Assembly: GCA_002477595.1 (NCBI GenBank)
Contig: DLQN01000020.1
Coordinates: forward strand, 11,721-42,874
Reading direction: 5' to 3'
Length of the DNA: 31,154 bases
Source of the DNA: Roseivirga sp. UBA7431
Lineage (GTDB): Bacteria > Bacteroidota > Bacteroidia > Cytophagales > Cyclobacteriaceae
Of the stretch, positions 17,262 through 28,200 are shown piece after piece. Both the position numbers and the translations under genes were made by a program. The notes beneath the pieces were generated by a model that searched no databases, was not told the origin of the DNA, and saw nothing but the letters and a program-made list of their open reading frames with translations. Numbering within the stretch: position 1 is the first letter of the stretch; each line of letters starts with the position of its first letter.

Positions 17262-18299
17262 TCAAGCAATATTCCGCTGTTTATGGTTAATGAGAAGCAA
17301 CAGATAATACTGTACTCCTACTATTAGTGTTCCTAGTAACAAATGTATTGGTTGAATGAAAGCCGGCACTCCAAAGTAGGCCATAATCGCCCCACTCAAG
17401 ATTTCCATCACCACGATGACTAGAAGCCATTTGGTAATTGATTTCAAACTTTCGCTATTCAGTAGTATGTAAAACAGATAACCATGCAGTGCTAACAACA
17501 ATAAAGAATAAGAGCGATGAATTATGAAAGTCAAACCTAAATTTGAAATCCATTCCGATCTAGCAGCAAATTCTGCGACCATATCAACTCCTTCTCTCAC
17601 CTGAGTTCCAAGTACAATCTGAACTATTGTAAGTAATAGACATGCTATCACAATCCATTTCAGTTTGCTCGGAGTATCGTTGAGCTGCTTTAGGCTATCT
17701 CGTTTAGATCTAAAATAAACATAGATCAACAAGCCTACTATGGCAATCGCCAAGAGCATATGAATTGTGATCATCCACTGCAATAAGTTTGTACTTACGA
17801 CAATAGAACCAATCCACCCTTGGAAACCGACCAATACAAATGCAACAAATGAAAGAACGGTGATGGGTCTATCTTTCTTCCAAAATCTGATCGACAGCAC
17901 AAAAGTACCAAAGATCAACAGGCCGATAACCGCACCAATCAAGCGGTTTATATACTCTACCCAAGTCTTAACTGCATTGAAATCTTCTTCTACAAGAATC
18001 TTTGGATCATTTTCAACTTGATAAGCCAAGTCATCAAATCCAAATGCTGTTAAGTACTTAGAGAACTTTTCATTCTTAGCAACGCGTTGCTGAACGTAGT
18101 CTTCTTTGTAGTCCGCTGGAAGCTCATCTACACTCGTAGGGGGCACCCAACTACCGAAACACTTAGGCCAGTCAGGACAACCCATCCCTGACCCAGTACT
18201 TCTTACAATGCCGCCTATTGCTATTAACAGGTAAACGGCTATCACTGTAACGGCTGAAAACCGCCTAAATAATCTTGTCTTAGTGTCCGGCAGACTCAT
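17262..18299 (-). CDS. ctaA: Heme A synthase
   Basis: CtaA oxidises the C8 methyl of heme O to the formyl group of heme A. The protein has 345 residues and eight predicted membrane helices. Conserved features are Gly-Gly-Ile-Val-Arg-Ser-Thr-Gly-Ser-Gly-Met-Gly-Cys-Pro-Asp-Trp-Pro near 29-45, with the conserved Cys of the extracellular loop; Glu-Tyr-Ile-Asn-Arg-Leu-Ile-Gly in the second helix region; and His residues in Ile-His-Met-Leu, Ile-His-Arg and Ile-His-Leu-Leu-Leu-Gly for heme binding. The ATG overlaps the 3' end of the subunit I gene by 20 bases, indicating coupled translation. The extracellular loop after the Cys-Pro motif is rather long and charged. Confidence 0.95.
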   Translation of the reverse strand: MSLPDTKTRLFRRFSAVTVIAVYLLIAIGGIVRSTGSGMGCPDWPKCFGSWVPPTSVDELPADYKEDYVQQRVAKNEKFSKYLTAFGFDDLAYQVENDPKILVEEDFNAVKTWVEYINRLIGAVIGLLIFGTFVLSIRFWKKDRPITVLSFVAFVLVGFQGWIGSIVVSTNLLQWMITIHMLLAIAIVGLLIYVYFRSKRDSLKQLNDTPSKLKWIVIACLLLTIVQIVLGTQVREGVDMVAEFAARSEWISNLGLTFIIHRSYSLLLLALHGYLFYILLNSESLKSITKWLLVIVVMEILSGAIMAYFGVPAFIQPIHLLLGTLIVGVQYYLLLLINHKQRNIA

Positions 18300-20157
18300 C
18301 CACTACGATCTCTTCTGCCTGCTCTTTCTCCAATGCAATCATATCATTTTCATGCGGCAAATTAGATTCCATAGTCTCAGAGAATGGAACAGTCTGAGGA
18401 ATAAAATCATCCTCTGCGCCTGGCTTAGAGTAATCGTAAGGCCATCTATGCACTTCAGGAATCTCTCCCTCCCAGTTTCCATGACCAGGATTAATTGGCG
18501 TAGTCCACTCGAGTGTATTAGAATTCCATGGGTTCGCAGTAGCCTTTCTACCTCTATACATACTGTAGAAGAAGTTAAATAAGAAGATGAACTGGCCAAA
18601 GAATGTTGCAATTGCAGCAATTGAGATGAACTGGTTCAAATCAGTGAAACCGCTAAATGCATCAAAGTTGGTGAATGAATAATATCTTCTTGGGAAACCT
18701 GCGATACCAATGTAATGCATCGGGAAGAACACAGCATAGATACCAATAAACGTTAACCAAAAGTGAATGTAACCCAACTTCGCATCCATCATACGGCCAA
18801 ACATCTTAGGGAACCAATGGTAAACCCCTGCTAGAAGACCGAATGCTGAAGCCGCACCCATTACTAGGTGAAAGTGAGCCACCACGAAATACGTATCGTG
18901 CAACTGAATATCAATGGCTGAGTTACCAAGGAAAATACCCGTGATACCCCCAGAGATAAATACCGACACCAAACCAATTGAGAACAACATGGCTGGCGTG
19001 AATATGATATTACCTTTCCACAGTGTGGTGAGGTAGTTAAATACTTTCACTGCTGATGGCACCGCAATAATCAAAGTCAAGAACATAAAGATTGACCCTA
19101 AGAAAGGGTTCAGTCCTGACACAAACATGTGGTGAGCCCAAACGATAAACGAAAGGAAAGTAATACCTAACATCGACACGATCATCGCCTTATAACCAAA
19201 GATTGGTTTACGCGAATTCGTGGCAATTACCTCAGATGTAATACCCAAGGCAGGTAGCAGTACTATGTATACTTCAGGGTGTCCTAAGAACCAAAATAAA
19301 TGCTGATAAAGAATCGGGCTACCTCCTACATTGGAGAGTGCCTCACCTTGAATATATATTTCAGATAAATAAAATGACGTACCAAAGCTTCTATCAAATA
19401 CGAGTAGCAAAGCGGCAGCAAATAATACTGGGAACGCCAAAACACCAATCACGGCAGTTAAAAAGAATGCCCAAATCGTCAGTGGCAACCTTGAGAAGGT
19501 CATCCCTTTTGTTCTAAGGTTGACAACTGTAGAAATATAATTAATCCCTCCTAAAAGAGAGGAGGCAATAAAGAATACCATTGCTATTAACCACAATGTC
19601 ATACCCATTCCTGACCCAGGCATAGCAGTCTGTATAGCCGAGAGTGGCGGATAAACTACCCAACCACCTGAAGCGGGACCAGTTTCCAGGAATAACGAAA
19701 TGAACATAATCACACCTGATACAAAGAAGAACCAGTAGGAAAGCATGTTCATGAAGCCTGAAGCCATGTCTCTTGCTCCAATTTGTAATGGAATCAAGAA
19801 ATTTGAGAATGTACCACTAAGACCTGCTGTCAACACAAAGAATACCATGATGGTACCGTGCATTGTTACAAGTGCTAAGTAAAACTCCTGATCTAGTTGA
19901 CCGGTCTCAGTAATCCATCTACCTAATAATGGTTTTAACCAACCTAAGTCAGCCTCAGGGAAACCAAGCTGCAATCTGAAGATTGCGGACATGGCTGCAC
20001 CGATAATTGCCCAGAAAATACCCGTTATAAGAAATTGCTTGGCAATCGTCTTATGATCGGTAGAGAAAATATATTTTGAAATGAATGATTGCTCATGATC
20101 ATGATCGTGATGATCTTCTTGTACCTGAACATCGATTTGTGCTACTTCCGTTGCCAT
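18280..20157 (-). CDS. ctaD: Cytochrome c oxidase subunit I
   Basis: This is the catalytic subunit of the aa3-type oxidase, reducing O2 at heme a3-CuB and pumping protons. About 625 residues with 12-13 helices. Metal ligands are visible: Thr-Met-His-Gly (low-spin heme a, His near 100), Gly-His-Pro-Glu-Val-Tyr (CuB His plus the Tyr that is cross-linked, and the Glu of A1-type enzymes), Trp-Ala-His-His (CuB), and His-Asp-Thr-Tyr-Phe-Val-Val-Ala-His-Phe-His (hemes a3 and a). The N-terminus carries a short His/Asp cluster (His-His-Asp-His-Asp-His) ahead of the first helix. I start at ATG 20157 instead of the GTG two codons upstream. It is followed by ctaA (20-base overlap) and preceded by subunit II. 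Confidence 0.97.
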   Translation of the reverse strand: MATEVAQIDVQVQEDHHDHDHEQSFISKYIFSTDHKTIAKQFLITGIFWAIIGAAMSAIFRLQLGFPEADLGWLKPLLGRWITETGQLDQEFYLALVTMHGTIMVFFVLTAGLSGTFSNFLIPLQIGARDMASGFMNMLSYWFFFVSGVIMFISLFLETGPASGGWVVYPPLSAIQTAMPGSGMGMTLWLIAMVFFIASSLLGGINYISTVVNLRTKGMTFSRLPLTIWAFFLTAVIGVLAFPVLFAAALLLVFDRSFGTSFYLSEIYIQGEALSNVGGSPILYQHLFWFLGHPEVYIVLLPALGITSEVIATNSRKPIFGYKAMIVSMLGITFLSFIVWAHHMFVSGLNPFLGSIFMFLTLIIAVPSAVKVFNYLTTLWKGNIIFTPAMLFSIGLVSVFISGGITGIFLGNSAIDIQLHDTYFVVAHFHLVMGAASAFGLLAGVYHWFPKMFGRMMDAKLGYIHFWLTFIGIYAVFFPMHYIGIAGFPRRYYSFTNFDAFSGFTDLNQFISIAAIATFFGQFIFLFNFFYSMYRGRKATANPWNSNTLEWTTPINPGHGNWEGEIPEVHRWPYDYSKPGAEDDFIPQTVPFSETMESNLPHENDMIALEKEQAEEIVVDESAGH

Positions 20158-20178
20158 ATGCACTGATTTAATGTCTTG

Positions 20179-21213
20179 TTATTCGTTAATTCCTGCTGTA
20201 ACTAATGCTAATTCCTTCAAGTTTTCTGGTACCTGACTTAGATACTGAGGGTTTTTAGATAACCAAGACTTTTGGTCTATCTTCCACTCAGCATACTCTG
20301 CTGGTTCCAGAACTACCACACGCTTCTTCATTGAGAAGTGTCCGCCCCCACATACCTCTGTACATGCCAGTTCATAATTGAAATCAGGATTTCCTTCTTC
20401 AACTCTCATCTCATCTGTTGACTTATTAGCCACAAACCAAAACTGAGTTGGCATACCCGGTACTGCATCCATTTTCACACGCATGTGAGGAATAAATACA
20501 CTGTGAAGTACATCCCTTGCTCTAATCTTCAACAATACTGGATCACCTTTCGGTATTACCAAATTGTTTGAAATAAAGTCGTCAAAATTAGATCTATCCG
20601 AAAGATCTTGGCCATGAGCATTAACTGCATCGATCAATCGGTAATCATAATCACCAACTTGATTGTCAACTCCACCGTATCTAATTGACCATTGGAACTG
20701 AGCGCCCATGATCTCAATTTGCTCAGACTCCTCTGGCGCTTCGCTCATGATACCATCCCAAGCCATCCATCCTGAGATTACCAACCATGTTAAAACAATG
20801 GCAGGTACACCCGTCCAGATAAGCTCCAACTTATTGTTGTGAGGATAAAATGTTGCTTTTCTCTTCGCAGAGTATCTGTATTTCCATGAGAAATAAAATA
20901 AGAGAATGTTCGTGATGGCAAACACAATCCCGGTGATCCACATGGTTCTCCAGAATAGTTTATCAGTTAACTCTCCATGCTCAGAGGCTACAGGTTGATC
21001 ATACGCATCAAAGTTCACGTAAGAATACCAACCTGCTATTCCAAAGAACAACACCATGAACACTATCATCATCGCTGCATTCACATTGTTACTATCCGTA
21101 ACAATTTTCTCCCCTGTTCCCTTAACTATACCAACCAATCTAGTGACCCTAAAGATCAATAGTAGGATGCCTAAAACTAAGAGAATCGCAAGTGCTATGT
21201 AAAAACCGAACAT
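20179..21213 (-). CDS. ctaC: Cytochrome c oxidase subunit II
   Basis: Subunit II receives electrons at the binuclear CuA site. The protein has 344 residues. CuA ligands are visible in Ala-Cys-Thr-Glu-Val-Cys-Gly-Gly-Gly-His-Phe-Ser-Met, with a further His in Leu-His-Ser-Val-Phe-Ile-Pro-His. The aromatic segment before CuA reads Gln-Phe-Gln-Trp-Ser-Ile-Arg-Tyr. Unlike the usual two helices there are about four: an N-terminal pair (residues 3-24 and 47-68) plus the usual hairpin. There is no CxxCH at the C-terminus, so this is not a caa3 enzyme and must be fed by a separate heme carrier, consistent with direct supply from ACIII. It starts 21 bases after the actF stop. Confidence 0.95.
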   Translation of the reverse strand: MFGFYIALAILLVLGILLLIFRVTRLVGIVKGTGEKIVTDSNNVNAAMMIVFMVLFFGIAGWYSYVNFDAYDQPVASEHGELTDKLFWRTMWITGIVFAITNILLFYFSWKYRYSAKRKATFYPHNNKLELIWTGVPAIVLTWLVISGWMAWDGIMSEAPEESEQIEIMGAQFQWSIRYGGVDNQVGDYDYRLIDAVNAHGQDLSDRSNFDDFISNNLVIPKGDPVLLKIRARDVLHSVFIPHMRVKMDAVPGMPTQFWFVANKSTDEMRVEEGNPDFNYELACTEVCGGGHFSMKKRVVVLEPAEYAEWKIDQKSWLSKNPQYLSQVPENLKELALVTAGINE

Positions 21214-21234
21214 ATCTACTAGTTTGTCTATGTG

Positions 21235-22647
21235 TTAAATGTGGTGATTCTTTGCTTCTTCTAACATTGGATGGTTCTTTGGTACCAAAGCATAAGATGA
21301 TAGTGCTTTGAGTACTACGAATAAGAACGCAGAGCCAAATACAAGGTAAAGTCCGATTTCAGTCAAACCGAAAGCGCCAGACTCTCCAAGCGTACCAGGA
21401 GTCACCATTAAGTAGAAATCTACCCAGTGCCCTAGAATAATTACAATACACGCAATTTTCAAGAATACATTCAGCCTTTTCGCGTCTCTCGTAATTAAGA
21501 CTAAGAAAGGGAAGAAGAAATTCATGATCAAATTCACATAGAATACAGTTGAATACTTGTCGTTCATCATTCGTTCAACAAAGTATACCGATTCCTCTGG
21601 AATGTTAGCGTAATAGATTAGCAAGAACTGAGAGAACCAGATGTACGTCCAGAAAATACTGAATGCAAATACAAATTTACCCAGGTCATGTAAGTGATTT
21701 GAAGTTACTTGAGTCAAGTAACCATTTTCTTTTAATAAGACCGTGATGAGTGTGATCAACGCCAGGCCAGCTACGAACCAACTTGCGAATACATACCAGC
21801 CAAACATGGTCGAGAACCAGTGAACGTCAATTGACATTATCCAATCCCATGCAGCAATTGATGATGATACCGCAAAGATCAATAAGAAGGCAACTGATGT
21901 TCTTCTCATTTTATACCAATACGATGTACCACCTAGTTGATCTTCCAAATTGGAAAGAGATCTCAGTTTTCTAAATAATAATATCCAAGCTCCAAAAAAC
22001 ACTACCATTCGTCCGACAAAGAATACAGGGAATGTACCTGCATCGAGTGGCGCGTAGAAGAAACTAGCCTTACCTGCTACTAAAGAATCAAAATGGGTGT
22101 TCAACGATCCATCAGCATTGAACTCATTATAAAGATCGCTATGCGTCCAGTGGAAAATATCGTGATTGAAAAACAGGAAGGTTAGAAGCATCAAAATACC
22201 AGCTGGTAGTATCCAACTCGCCATTGACAATGGAATTCTTAGTATATAGGTAGACCAACCTGCTTGAGCAGCATATTGAATAGCAAAGAAAAATAAACCA
22301 ATCAAGGCCAATCCTGTGAAATACACATTGTTGATCCATAGATCAATAACAACGCGATCAAACCATCCTTTTTCGTGCTCTTCTTCGGCTTCATGCTCAC
22401 CAGCTTCAGCAACATGGCCATCATCACCTTCGTGATGTTCAGCTTCCATTGTTTCTGCGGCATCATGGTCTGTACCATGATCATCAGCTTCTGCTAATTC
22501 AGTGTGGTCATCTTCACTGTGTTCTTCTTCGTGTCCACCAGTTGAAGACAACATCCATCCAGCGAGTAACAGAACAACACCTGAGATAAAAGCTATAGCA
22601 AGCTTCTTCTTTATCCCTGCGCTAAAATCAAATACTTCTTTTGACAT
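21235..22647 (-). CDS. actF: Alternative complex III subunit ActF (quinol:cytochrome c oxidoreductase)
   Basis: ActF is a ten-helix membrane subunit of the NrfD-like group, paired with ActC in ACIII. The 470-residue protein has a first helix at about 14-30, then an extra loop of about 60 residues that is very acidic and contains ten His, followed by the remaining helices from about 105. Typical motifs include Trp-Thr-His-Ser-Asp and Trp-Asp-Trp-Ile-Met-Ser-Ile-Asp-Val-His-Trp-Phe-Ser-Thr. The gene follows actE by 18 bases and precedes oxidase subunit II by 21. The loop is far more polar than the rest of the protein and is a likely insertion or fast-evolving element. Confidence 0.9.
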   Translation of the reverse strand: MSKEVFDFSAGIKKKLAIAFISGVVLLLAGWMLSSTGGHEEEHSEDDHTELAEADDHGTDHDAAETMEAEHHEGDDGHVAEAGEHEAEEEHEKGWFDRVVIDLWINNVYFTGLALIGLFFFAIQYAAQAGWSTYILRIPLSMASWILPAGILMLLTFLFFNHDIFHWTHSDLYNEFNADGSLNTHFDSLVAGKASFFYAPLDAGTFPVFFVGRMVVFFGAWILLFRKLRSLSNLEDQLGGTSYWYKMRRTSVAFLLIFAVSSSIAAWDWIMSIDVHWFSTMFGWYVFASWFVAGLALITLITVLLKENGYLTQVTSNHLHDLGKFVFAFSIFWTYIWFSQFLLIYYANIPEESVYFVERMMNDKYSTVFYVNLIMNFFFPFLVLITRDAKRLNVFLKIACIVIILGHWVDFYLMVTPGTLGESGAFGLTEIGLYLVFGSAFLFVVLKALSSYALVPKNHPMLEEAKNHHI

Positions 22648-22665
22648 CTCTAAAAAATTTATCTG

Positions 22666-23283
22666 TTACTGTTGCTGTAATTGTTGAACGTACCTTGCGA
22701 TTTTCCAACGTCTATCTTCACTAATTTGTGAAGCATGAGGCCACATACGATTATACCCGTGGGTAATCACGTGAAAGATGTGTCCTTGAGGTAAGTCCTT
22801 CTTATTGGGAGCCGAATAAGACGGAACACCCGCATATACAACTCCTACTTTACCTTGACCTTTACCATCAGATCCATGACAGTGCTGGCAATATTCTGTG
22901 TACAACCTTTTTCCTTCGGCCTGAACTTCTGGACTAGCTGGAAAAGGATTTTCCATCAATGCAGCTTCCGCCAATTGGTCTTTCTCCAGTCTATAAGGTA
23001 GTATGTTATTACTCGTTCTTCTCACTGTTCCTGCAACTGGTATTCTTACATTCTGTGCATAGGGATTGTTTGGGTTGGAGTTATAAAATTCTCCCTTTCC
23101 ATCTTCCCTATTGCTCAACCACTCGCCCCTATCTTCGTCCACGATTTGAGTCAGTGGCTCGTAAGGTACAGAGTGATACATCTGAGGAGCATATTCTACA
23201 CCAGGGTTATCACCCTTAGCAGTACAGGCACTTATCAGTACAACAAGTGCGAGGGGAACAAAAGCTTTTATTTTATGGATCAT
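22666..23283 (-). CDS. actE: Alternative complex III subunit ActE (monoheme cytochrome c)
   Basis: ActE is a lipid-anchored class I cytochrome c in ACIII. From ATG 23283 it has 205 residues: a signal peptide with lipobox Leu-Ile-Ser-Ala-Cys (lipid Cys about 20), a proline-rich linker, and one heme site Cys-Gln-His-Cys-His at 132-136. A Met in Asn-Arg-Met-Trp-Pro-His is a plausible sixth ligand. I prefer this start over the longer one at 23319, because it leaves a 13-base gap after actD instead of an overlap and puts the signal peptide at the N-terminus. It is predicted to sit on the periplasmic face and help pass electrons to the oxidase. Confidence 0.92.
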   Translation of the reverse strand: MIHKIKAFVPLALVVLISACTAKGDNPGVEYAPQMYHSVPYEPLTQIVDEDRGEWLSNREDGKGEFYNSNPNNPYAQNVRIPVAGTVRRTSNNILPYRLEKDQLAEAALMENPFPASPEVQAEGKRLYTEYCQHCHGSDGKGQGKVGVVYAGVPSYSAPNKKDLPQGHIFHVITHGYNRMWPHASQISEDRRWKIARYVQQLQQQ

Positions 23284-23296
23284 AACGTTAGTCAGC

Positions 23297-23830
23297 TTAT
23301 TCTTCAACTTTTTTATCATTCACTTCAACCGCACCAGAATCTTTCAATGCGCTACCAATCTGAGCAGCATCAACAGCTTTATTCTTGGCTAAATCAATCG
23401 CCATGATGTGCTTATCATCCGTAATTCTTATGTCGAGCAACTTAGGATCTTTCCAAGGCTTCAAATCACTCGAAACTAAGAATGTTCCTACCATACCAAA
23501 AGCGGCCAGTAATACGGTCAACTCAAACGTAACGGGTATAAAATCAGGAATTGCTACGAAGTTCTTACCACCAATAATCATCGGCCAGTCAATTCCTAGC
23601 ATCCAAATCTGCATTGTTAAAGCAAGGGTAGTACCCAACATACCGAACAAAAAAGCGGCAATTGGTAATTTTGATTTTTTATACCCTAACTCATCATCTA
23701 GTCCGTGAACTGGAAATGGGCTATATACTTCGTCAATTTTAATCCCGGCACCACGAATCTTACTTACTGCATGTAGCAATACATCTTCGTCATCGTAAAC
23801 GCCTAGTATAAAGTTTTTAGAATCACTCAT
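23297..23830 (-). CDS. actD: Alternative complex III subunit ActD (DUF3341)
   Basis: ActD is a small membrane subunit of ACIII. The 177-residue protein fits DUF3341: a soluble N-terminal domain starting Phe-Ile-Leu-Gly-Val-Tyr-Asp-Asp-Glu-Asp, the conserved Tyr-Ser-Pro-Phe-Pro-Val-His-Gly near 36-43, two helices (about 57-77 and 98-120) and an acidic C-terminal tail. It carries no cofactor motif. The gene is two bases past the actC stop. Its role is structural, based on the known complex. Confidence 0.92.
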   Translation of the reverse strand: MSDSKNFILGVYDDEDVLLHAVSKIRGAGIKIDEVYSPFPVHGLDDELGYKKSKLPIAAFLFGMLGTTLALTMQIWMLGIDWPMIIGGKNFVAIPDFIPVTFELTVLLAAFGMVGTFLVSSDLKPWKDPKLLDIRITDDKHIMAIDLAKNKAVDAAQIGSALKDSGAVEVNDKKVEE

Positions 23831-23832
23831 AA

Positions 23833-25206
23833 TTAAGCCGTTTTTTTAACAGAATTTTCTGATGATGATTTAACAATACTTTTCACTTCTGCCATATTAA
23901 TCACTGGGAAGAACTTCGCAAACAAGAAGAATGCTGTGAAGAACAATCCGAATGTGAATAAGTAAACACCCATGTCATAAACAGTTGGGTAGAACATGGC
24001 CCATGAAGAAGGTAAGTAATCTCTGTGAAGTGATGTCACAATAATTACGAATCTCTCGAACCACATACCAATGTTCACAATGATTGAAATGATAAATGTT
24101 GCAGCGATACTCGTCCTAATTTTCTTAGACCAGAAGAGTTGTGGCGAAATCACATTACAGGTCATCATAGACCAGTATGCCCACCAATAAGGCCCGTTCA
24201 TTCTATTAAAGAAGGCATATTGTTCTGCTGGAACACCTGAATACCAAGCTATAAAGAACTCAGTGATATAAGCGATACCTACGATAGAACCAGTGACCAT
24301 AATAACTATGTTCATTAACTCTATATGCTCAATAGTAATATAGTCTTGTAGTTTGAATACGTGTCTCGTAACGAGCATCAGCGTCAATACCATCGCAAAA
24401 CCTGAGAAGATCGCTCCTGCCACAAAGTATGGAGGGAAGATCGTGGTGTGCCATCCAGGAATTACTGAGGTTGCAAAATCAAAGGATACAATAGTATGTA
24501 CTGAAAGTACAAGTGGAGTTGCTAAACCTGCTAAAATCAAAGATACTGACTCGTATCTAGACCAAGTTCTTGCAGCGCCATCCCATCCTAGAGAAAGTGC
24601 ACCGTAAATTGTCTTTCTCATACCTGTCGCTCTATCTCTAATCGTTGCAAAATCAGGTACTAAACCGAGGTACCAGAATACAAGTGAGACAGAGAAGTAA
24701 GTTGAGATTGCAAAAACGTCCCATAACAAAGGAGAGTTAAAGTTTACCCATAACGAACCGAAAGTGTTTGGTAGTGGTAATGCCCAGTAAGCTCCTAACC
24801 ATGGTCTACCCATGTGCAGTACAGGGAACATAGCAGCACAAATAACAGCAAAGATTGTCATTGCCTCTGCAGCCCTGTTAATCGCCATTCTCCATTTCTG
24901 ACGGAAAAGCAATAGTACAGCAGAAATTAGTGTTCCTGCGTGACCAATACCTACCCACCATACAAAGTTGGTAATATCCCATGCCCAACCAACTGTTTTA
25001 TTTAGACCCCACATGCCAATGCCTTCCCATAGGGTGGCAGCAACAGCAAGGAATCCAATAGCCAATGTAACCACGGAGACTCCGAAGGCCATCAACCACA
25101 GCTTTGAAGGCTTAGCTTCAACCTGGCGACAGATGTCTTCAGTAACATCATGAACGGTTTTACCGCCTGTGATTAAAGGTTTTCTTACGGGTGAAGTAAC
25201 CTGCAT
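23833..25206 (-). CDS. actC: Alternative complex III subunit ActC (NrfD/PsrC-like)
   Basis: ActC is the NrfD-like membrane subunit believed to form the main menaquinol oxidation site in ACIII. The 457-residue protein has ten helices. Motifs include [10 protein letters not shown] near 84-93, [14 protein letters not shown] near 131-136, and [14 protein letters not shown] near 248-261. Full length for the family. It follows actB by 18 bases. Its N-terminus (about 45 residues) lies before the first helix and is cytoplasmic in the known complex. Confidence 0.94.
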   Translation of the reverse strand: MQVTSPVRKPLITGGKTVHDVTEDICRQVEAKPSKLWLMAFGVSVVTLAIGFLAVAATLWEGIGMWGLNKTVGWAWDITNFVWWVGIGHAGTLISAVLLLFRQKWRMAINRAAEAMTIFAVICAAMFPVLHMGRPWLGAYWALPLPNTFGSLWVNFNSPLLWDVFAISTYFSVSLVFWYLGLVPDFATIRDRATGMRKTIYGALSLGWDGAARTWSRYESVSLILAGLATPLVLSVHTIVSFDFATSVIPGWHTTIFPPYFVAGAIFSGFAMVLTLMLVTRHVFKLQDYITIEHIELMNIVIMVTGSIVGIAYITEFFIAWYSGVPAEQYAFFNRMNGPYWWAYWSMMTCNVISPQLFWSKKIRTSIAATFIISIIVNIGMWFERFVIIVTSLHRDYLPSSWAMFYPTVYDMGVYLFTFGLFFTAFFLFAKFFPVINMAEVKSIVKSSSENSVKKTA

Positions 25207-25224
25207 ATTCTTTCGGTTTAAAAA

Positions 25225-28200
25225 TTAAGCTTCAGTTTTTTGTTTGTTTCTGATCTTGGTCATATACCAAACGTTAGGGTTGACGTTAATCTCTTCTAAC
25301 ACGTGGTAAGCACGCTCTTCATTGACCACACGCTCAGTAGCGCCTTCGCCATCTTCTTTCTTTTCAATCTGTAATAATTGAGAGATTCTAGAATTCTCAT
25401 CATTCAAATCACCAAAAGTGATTGCATCTGATGGACAGGCAGAAGCACAAGCCACGTTGATTTCACCATCAACAGGCCTTCTATCTTCACGCTTCGCAGC
25501 TAATTTACCAGATTGGATACGCTGTACACACATTGTACATTTCTCCATTACACCTCTAGCACGAACAGTTACATCTGGGTTCAATACCATTTTACCCAGG
25601 TCGTTGTTCATTGATGAGTTCATGTCGAACTGCGTATTATCGTGGTATTTGAACCAGTTGAACCTTCTTACTTTGTAAGGACAGTTGTTAGCACAGTATC
25701 TAGTACCAATACATCTGTTATAAGTCATTTGATTCAATCCTTCTGAACTGTGAGTAGTCGCAGCAACAGGACATACAGTCTCACAAGGCGCATTATTACA
25801 ATGCTGACACATCATTGGCTGGAAAGTAACCTCAGGATTCTCTGCAGCATCCTCTAGTTCCTTTTTGCTTCCTGCCGGATTAGCTGCAGAATAGTATCTG
25901 TCAATTCTAATCCATGCCATTTCTCTTCTATTCAACACTTCCTCTTTTCCTACAACAGGGACGTTGTTTTCTGCCTGACATGCTACGGTACAAGCCGAAC
26001 ATCCAGTACAAGAGTTCATGTCGATTGACATGGCCCAGTGGTGGTTACTGTATTCGTGACCTTTCCACAAGGTAATTTTCGAAGGCTTAAGGTATTTACC
26101 TTCTTGATAAACTTTTGGGTGCCATCTACCAGCACTTGCGTCTTTTTTGTATTCCTGAAGCGTTGACTCTTGGATCACGTTTTCACGTCCCATATAAGTC
26201 TGGTGCGTCTGAGTTTGCGCTATCCTGTAGCTCTCACCTGTTGCAGTAACACTTACGCCAGCAAATACATCCATAAAACTAGCTCCATTGAGCTTCGTCA
26301 TCATTGGATAAGCATTTACACCTAGGCCATCTGCTACTCTACCTGCTTTTGTTCTTCCGTAACCCACTGCCATACCCAATGTACCATTGGCTTGACCTGG
26401 TTGTACGAGTGTAGGAACTTTAACTGTAGTTCCACCTACAGTAAGGTCAACTAGTTGCGTTTCGCCTTCTTTTAGTGTGATGCCCATTTCATTGGCATCA
26501 GCGATAGACATGGTCAAATAGTTATCCCAAGTAGCTTTTGTAATTGGATCAGACATTTCTTGCAACCAAGGGTTGTTTGCTTGAGAACCATCACCTAAAC
26601 CAATTTTTTGGTAAAGCGAAAGCTCAAAACCGCCTCCACTTACTTTGTAATTCTGAGCAATGCTTGTTGCTGCTGCGTTAGCTGCTGCCGCATCAAAGCT
26701 CAAGTCTCTATTACTTCCTCCTGTCTCGAACACACCATCATACAATGCCTTGTCCCAGAAAGTTTGGAAAGTTGAAGTGTCAGATTGCTTACCGAAGAAG
26801 TTCTCTCTCCAGTTATTTTGTAGATAAGTATAATATTCTACATCCTGCCCTGCCCATTTCAAGAATGACTCTGGTGCTTGTCTCGTTTTGAAAATTGGTG
26901 AGATGGTAGGTTGAAGTAAACTATAGTGTCCTTCTCTTAACTCTGCATCATTCCACTGCTCTAGGTAGTGGTGATCTGGTGCTACGTACTTCACAACTGA
27001 AGCAGTCTCATCCAATCTATCTGAAGTAGAGATGGTCAATCCAACTTTAGACACCGCTGCACTTAATGCAACACCTTCCGCTGAATCATATATAGGGTTA
27101 CAGTTAAAGAAGATCACAGCAGAAATAGCCCCACCATTCATCTCTTTAACCAAATTACTCATTGCTTGATCATTACCTTGACGGTAGTGAACTGGCGCAT
27201 TGGCATCAATCGTAGCACCGTAGTTACCTAACATGCTGTTGATACCGTTAATAAGAACTTGTACCATTGGGTCATTAGAACCAGAAACTACAAGGGACTT
27301 ACCTCTAGTTGCCCAAAGCTCGTTGATCGCTTGGCTAGCATGTTCTACACTTGCTCCACCACTTACTTTTGCCTGACCAGCTTTTGCAGCAATACCATTA
27401 TATATGGCAGCTACTAAAGGTCCAGCTTGAGAAGGCTTAATTGGTGTTCTATAATCCGCATTCGAACCTGTCAGTGACAAGTTTGACTCAAAATGAAAAT
27501 GACGAGACATTTCACGATGGTGTTCGTTAATTTTTCTCGTCTTGCTGTATTGTTTTGAAAACTGGATGGGCGAAATCCATGTACCTAAGAAATCAGCACC
27601 GATACTTACAATAGTATGCGCTTTACTGAAATCATAAGAAGGAACCATCGCTTCACCGAAAGATCTTCTGTGTGCTTCTGAAATTCCATATGCCGAAGCA
27701 GCGTCATAGGTAACGTGCTGTGCTGTTGGGAATTTAGAGGCAAACTCTCCTACCGCTCTTTTGGTAGTCGGGCTCAATACTGACTGACTAACAATTCTGA
27801 TTTGACCACCTTTGGCAGTTATATCATTTAATTGAGCAGCTATTTCTTTATCAACTGTTTCCCAGTCTGCGTCCGCACCATCCTTAGTAGGACCTGCTAA
27901 ACGTTCTTTGTCATAAAGAGAAAGAACAGATGCTTCAACTTGAGCATTAGTACCCCCTTGACCGATGGTACTGTATTTGTTCCCCTCAATTTTTATTGGC
28001 CGACCTTCTCTTGTCTTTACAACAATACTCACCGCATCACCACCATTTACATAAGTAGATGCATAGTAATTAGGCACAGAAGGATCAACATCAACTGGTT
28101 TGTTCAAGTAAGGAATCGCCTTTCTTATAGGAGTCTCACAAGCTGCTAAAGAAACTGCTGCGATACCAAAGCCCATAAGCTTTAAGAAATCTCTTCTATT

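Noticed and set aside
24353..24607. Plus-strand open frame opposite actC.
   Set aside because: It is a shadow of the real gene, with unlikely composition and no family signal.
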